Source: CBDFLA01 sp965248915
GTDB lineage: Bacteria > Pseudomonadota > Alphaproteobacteria > M2410
NCBI GenBank assembly: GCA_965248915.1
Contig: OZ252216.1
Location: forward strand, 2,728,001-2,792,000
Length of the DNA: 64,000 nucleotides
Direction of reading: 5' to 3'
This document shows positions 61,373 through 64,000 of the stretch, piece by piece. The notes under the pieces are model-generated. The model searched no databases. It saw nothing but the letters and a program-made list of their open reading frames with translations, and was not told where the DNA came from. A program made the translations under genes and the position numbers. Each line of letters opens with the position of its first letter. Position 1 is the first letter of the stretch.

Positions 61373-63577
61373 TCACAGGAAACTATAGGGGTCCACATCC
61401 ACTGATACACGCATGCGGGCGGGCGTCTTGCGCCCATCAAACCACGCCTGCAAATAGGCCTGAACATTGAAGGCTCTGGGTGCCTTCATGAGAAGTCGGA
61501 AACGATGCCTCCCACGCAAGAGGCCAATTGGAGCAGGCGCAGGACCCAGAAGGCGGACCTGCTCCGTGCGTGGCGCTTCGCGAACCAGGCTCAAAGCAAG
61601 ACTTTCGGTTTCCTGGGCGTCAGGGCCTGAAATGACAACCCCCACCAGCCGCCCAAAAGGCGGCATGGAAAGCATTTCACGCTCCATTGATTCGCGTGAG
61701 AGGAAAGCGCCGCGATCTCCGGAAATGAGAGCCCCCATCACCGGATGATCCGGCATGTAAGTCTGAACAAGTACTCGGCCAGGCTTGTCGGCCCGTCCCG
61801 CACGCCCTGCCACTTGGTGTAAGAGTTGGTAGGTTCGCTCCGAAGCTCGCAAATCACCCCCCTTGAGCCCTAAGTCGGCGTCCACAACACCGACCAAAGT
61901 GAGCCCTGGGAAATTGTGACCTTTGGCGACAACCTGAGTGCCAATCAACAGATCAATCTCGCCATCAGCCATCCGGTCCAAGAGCGCTTGTGCCTCATCG
62001 TGCCCGCGCATGGTGTCACTCGACATAATCTCAGTGGCAACGTCCGGAAAGAGAGTGGCCACCTCTTCTGCCAACCGCTCAACACCCGGCCCACAGGCAG
62101 CCAAACTGTCTTCAGCATTGCATTCAGGACAATGCTTCGGCTTTGGAATGGAATAACCGGAATGGTGACAGACCAGGCGATTGAGAAACCGGTGCTCGAC
62201 CAACCATGACGAAGAATCTGGGGACATCATACGGTGCCCGCAAGTTCGGCATAGGGTGAGCGGGGCATATCCCCGCCGATTGAGAAACAAGAGAACTTGC
62301 TCACCCGACGCAAAGGTCTCGCTCATTGCGTCCCTAAGTTTCTGGCTTAGAAAACGATCCGCTGGAAGCTTCTCCGCTCGCATATCGACGGCAGTAACTT
62401 CTGGCAATTCCGCAACGCCGTGCCGTGAAGGCAATTCAAGGCGCAGGTACTTGCCCTGCTCGATGTTCACCATTGTCTCGAGCGAAGGTGTTGCTGAAGC
62501 AAGAACAACAGGAAACGAAGACAAAGACCCGCGCACAACCGCCATGTCCCGCGCGTGATAGACCACACCGTCCTCTTGTTTGTACGTCGTCTCGTGTTCC
62601 TCATCGACAACAATGAGACCGAGCTTCGCGAAGGGAAGAAAGAGCGCCGAGCGCGCCCCAATCACCACTTTGGCTTGGCCTTCCAGCACCGCTCGGTAGG
62701 TCCGTCGTCGTTCCGCCTGGCTCAATCCCGAATGCCACACTGCCGGACGACAACCGAACCGGTCTGCGAACCGGTCAAGGATTTGAACCGTCAAGGCAAT
62801 CTCCGGAAGCAGGATCAATACCTGCGCATCCTTGCGGAGCGCTTCTGCCACCGCATCGAAATAGGTCTCGGTCTTGCCGGATCCCGTGACCCCATCAAGC
62901 ACCGCGACGGAAAATCCACCTGACGAAATTTTCTCGCGAAGTTGGTCCGCCGCCGCGCGTTGTTGGTCGGAGAGATTAGGTCCAGGATGATTGGGATCCG
63001 GCTCGGGAAAGGGGGCATCTCCCGGCAATTGGACGCACTCCAGGGCTCCCAAATCAGTGAGGCCTTTCACGACACTCTCGCCAACCCCGGCCTCACGCGC
63101 CAAATCCCTACGCAGCCTCACCATGCCGTCACTTGCCACCTCAAGGACCCGTTGCCGGGCCGCGGTTATCCGTGTCGGCGGCGGACCGTCTCCAAGCCGA
63201 AAGTGTGAGACGGTCTTAGGCTCTTCCAGCGCCTGACGGGCCCGCAGCGTAAGCGCCAAGACAGAGCCAGGCTTTGAGAACGTGTAGTCGGCCACCCACA
63301 TGACAAACTGGCGTAAATCTTCAGCCATGGGTGCAACGGGCAAAACCCGAGTGATTGGTTTGAGGCGCTCCTCATCGACACCGCCATCGCCTGATCCCAT
63401 GACAACGCCGATTTGGGTCCGCGTTCCCAGCGGCACCTCAACGAAGCTGCCGTCTTGCACCCGCATCTCGGACGGCACCGAATAGTCATATGCCCCGTCC
63501 AGCGGCAGAGGCAGCAACACGCTGACCACAGAGATCGGGACTTCACCCAATTCAGCTCTCTCAGCAGCATCATTCAT
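61373..63577 (-). CDS. priA: Primosomal replication helicase PriA
   Basis: A 734-residue helicase that restarts stalled forks. N-terminal DNA-binding part (VLLPLPLDGAYDYSVP), Walker A GVTGSGKTETYF, DEEH, cysteine-rich zinc region (CRTCGHRM, CHHSGYSIPKPKHCPECNAED) and GTQVVAKGHNFPGLTLVGVVDADLGL. It is upstream of the atp operon on the same strand, as in many alphaproteobacteria, and divergent from the transaldolase gene. Confidence 0.96.
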   Translation of the reverse strand: MNDAAERAELGEVPISVVSVLLPLPLDGAYDYSVPSEMRVQDGSFVEVPLGTRTQIGVVMGSGDGGVDEERLKPITRVLPVAPMAEDLRQFVMWVADYTFSKPGSVLALTLRARQALEEPKTVSHFRLGDGPPPTRITAARQRVLEVASDGMVRLRRDLAREAGVGESVVKGLTDLGALECVQLPGDAPFPEPDPNHPGPNLSDQQRAAADQLREKISSGGFSVAVLDGVTGSGKTETYFDAVAEALRKDAQVLILLPEIALTVQILDRFADRFGCRPAVWHSGLSQAERRRTYRAVLEGQAKVVIGARSALFLPFAKLGLIVVDEEHETTYKQEDGVVYHARDMAVVRGSLSSFPVVLASATPSLETMVNIEQGKYLRLELPSRHGVAELPEVTAVDMRAEKLPADRFLSQKLRDAMSETFASGEQVLLFLNRRGYAPLTLCRTCGHRMMSPDSSSWLVEHRFLNRLVCHHSGYSIPKPKHCPECNAEDSLAACGPGVERLAEEVATLFPDVATEIMSSDTMRGHDEAQALLDRMADGEIDLLIGTQVVAKGHNFPGLTLVGVVDADLGLKGGDLRASERTYQLLHQVAGRAGRADKPGRVLVQTYMPDHPVMGALISGDRGAFLSRESMEREMLSMPPFGRLVGVVISGPDAQETESLALSLVREAPRTEQVRLLGPAPAPIGLLRGRHRFRLLMKAPRAFNVQAYLQAWFDGRKTPARMRVSVDVDPYSFL

Positions 63578-63685
63578 AACGCGCAGGCCTTGCGAATCGT
63601 ATTAATCATAGGCCTCAAGTCTAGCGTCGCACGCGCGCTCATGAGATCAACAAAAACGTCGTGCTTGAGGTAATGAGGGGCAATC

Positions 63686-64000
63686 ATGAAATTCTTCGTA
63701 GATACAGCGGACATTGACGCGATTCGCGATCTGACCGCGACCGGCATGGTGGATGGCGCCACCACAAACCCATCCCTGGTCGCAAAAACCGGGCGCGATT
63801 TCTTCGATGTCCTAAAAGACATTTGCGCTGTGGTCGATGGACCGGTGAGCGCCGAAGTAACGGCCATAGACGCCCAAGGCATGCTCACAGAAGCAGATCG
63901 CCTTCGCAAAGTGGCCGACAATATCGCCATTAAGGTCCCACTGACCTGGGAAGGTCTTAAAGCCTGCAAAGCGCTCACCGGCGATGGCACCATGGTCAAT
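63686..64000 (+). CDS. Transaldolase, fructose-6-phosphate aldolase type, cut by window edge
   Basis: The frame starts at ATG 63686 with GAGGGG upstream and is open to the end of the window (105 residues). MKFFVDTADIDAIRDL, VDGATTNPSLVAKTGR and IAIKVPLTWEGLKAC, with the Schiff-base Lys in IAIKVP, match the short transaldolase/Fsa family of about 217 residues. It acts in the pentose phosphate pathway. It is divergent from priA. Confidence 0.93.
   Translation, partial: MKFFVDTADIDAIRDLTATGMVDGATTNPSLVAKTGRDFFDVLKDICAVVDGPVSAEVTAIDAQGMLTEADRLRKVADNIAIKVPLTWEGLKACKALTGDGTMVN

Overview
The window reads as alphaproteobacterial chromosome, probably marine. The order rplU-rpmA-obgE-proB-proA-nadD-rsfS-rlmH-gpmI-envC-ctpA-DUF610-rppH and the complete F1 operon atpHAGDC next to priA are typical of that class. 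TetR, GntR/FCD, IclR and LuxR regulators and a large TonB-dependent receptor fit it as well.

Region 1 (1-7.3 kb) is accessory: a TetR gene cut by the window edge with twin operators, a small membrane protein, a MarR-CPBP protease pair, a metallophosphoesterase, a LuxR regulator and a secreted protein with no recognised family. Between these genes lie decayed repeats that carry the 3' end of a tRNA-Ser gene, and a tRNA-Ser pseudogene.

Region 2 (7.4-30.1 kb) looks like one catabolic island for a 6-deoxyhexose, most likely L-fucose. It holds a FucP-like permease, a RhaM-type mutarotase, an aldo/keto reductase, an amidohydrolase lactonase, a two-part UxaA-type dehydratase, an SDR, a HpcH/HpaI aldolase, an aldehyde dehydrogenase, an Ldh_2 oxidoreductase, and pyruvate-dehydrogenase-type E1 and E2. 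Together these could carry the sugar through pyruvate and lactaldehyde to acetyl-CoA. A GntR and an IclR regulator are present, and one identical 17-bp motif lies at two promoters of the set. A TonB receptor, a PI-PLC-like secreted enzyme, an alkaline phosphatase lipoprotein and a metallo-beta-lactamase-fold lipoprotein are interspersed.

Region 3 (30.2-34.2 kb) is mobile and defence-like. It contains an IS3-type element with an internally deleted transposase, the tail of a serine recombinase, a frameshifted HEPN gene divergent from a PD-(D/E)XK nuclease-like gene, and three exact 116-bp tandem repeats next to an intact tRNA-Ser(CGA). Because the tRNA-Ser pseudogene at 4 kb and this tRNA are in the same orientation, the roughly 30 kb between them may be a tRNA-flanked island.

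Region 4 (34.3-64 kb) is mostly core: envelope proteins, the rplU-to-rppH housekeeping run, a TetR/serine-hydrolase pair, one inserted HEPN-type gene (54.9-56.0 kb), the ATP synthase F1 operon, priA, and the start of a transaldolase gene that runs off the window. Domain and family calls rest on motif recognition in translated sequence; no database search was run.
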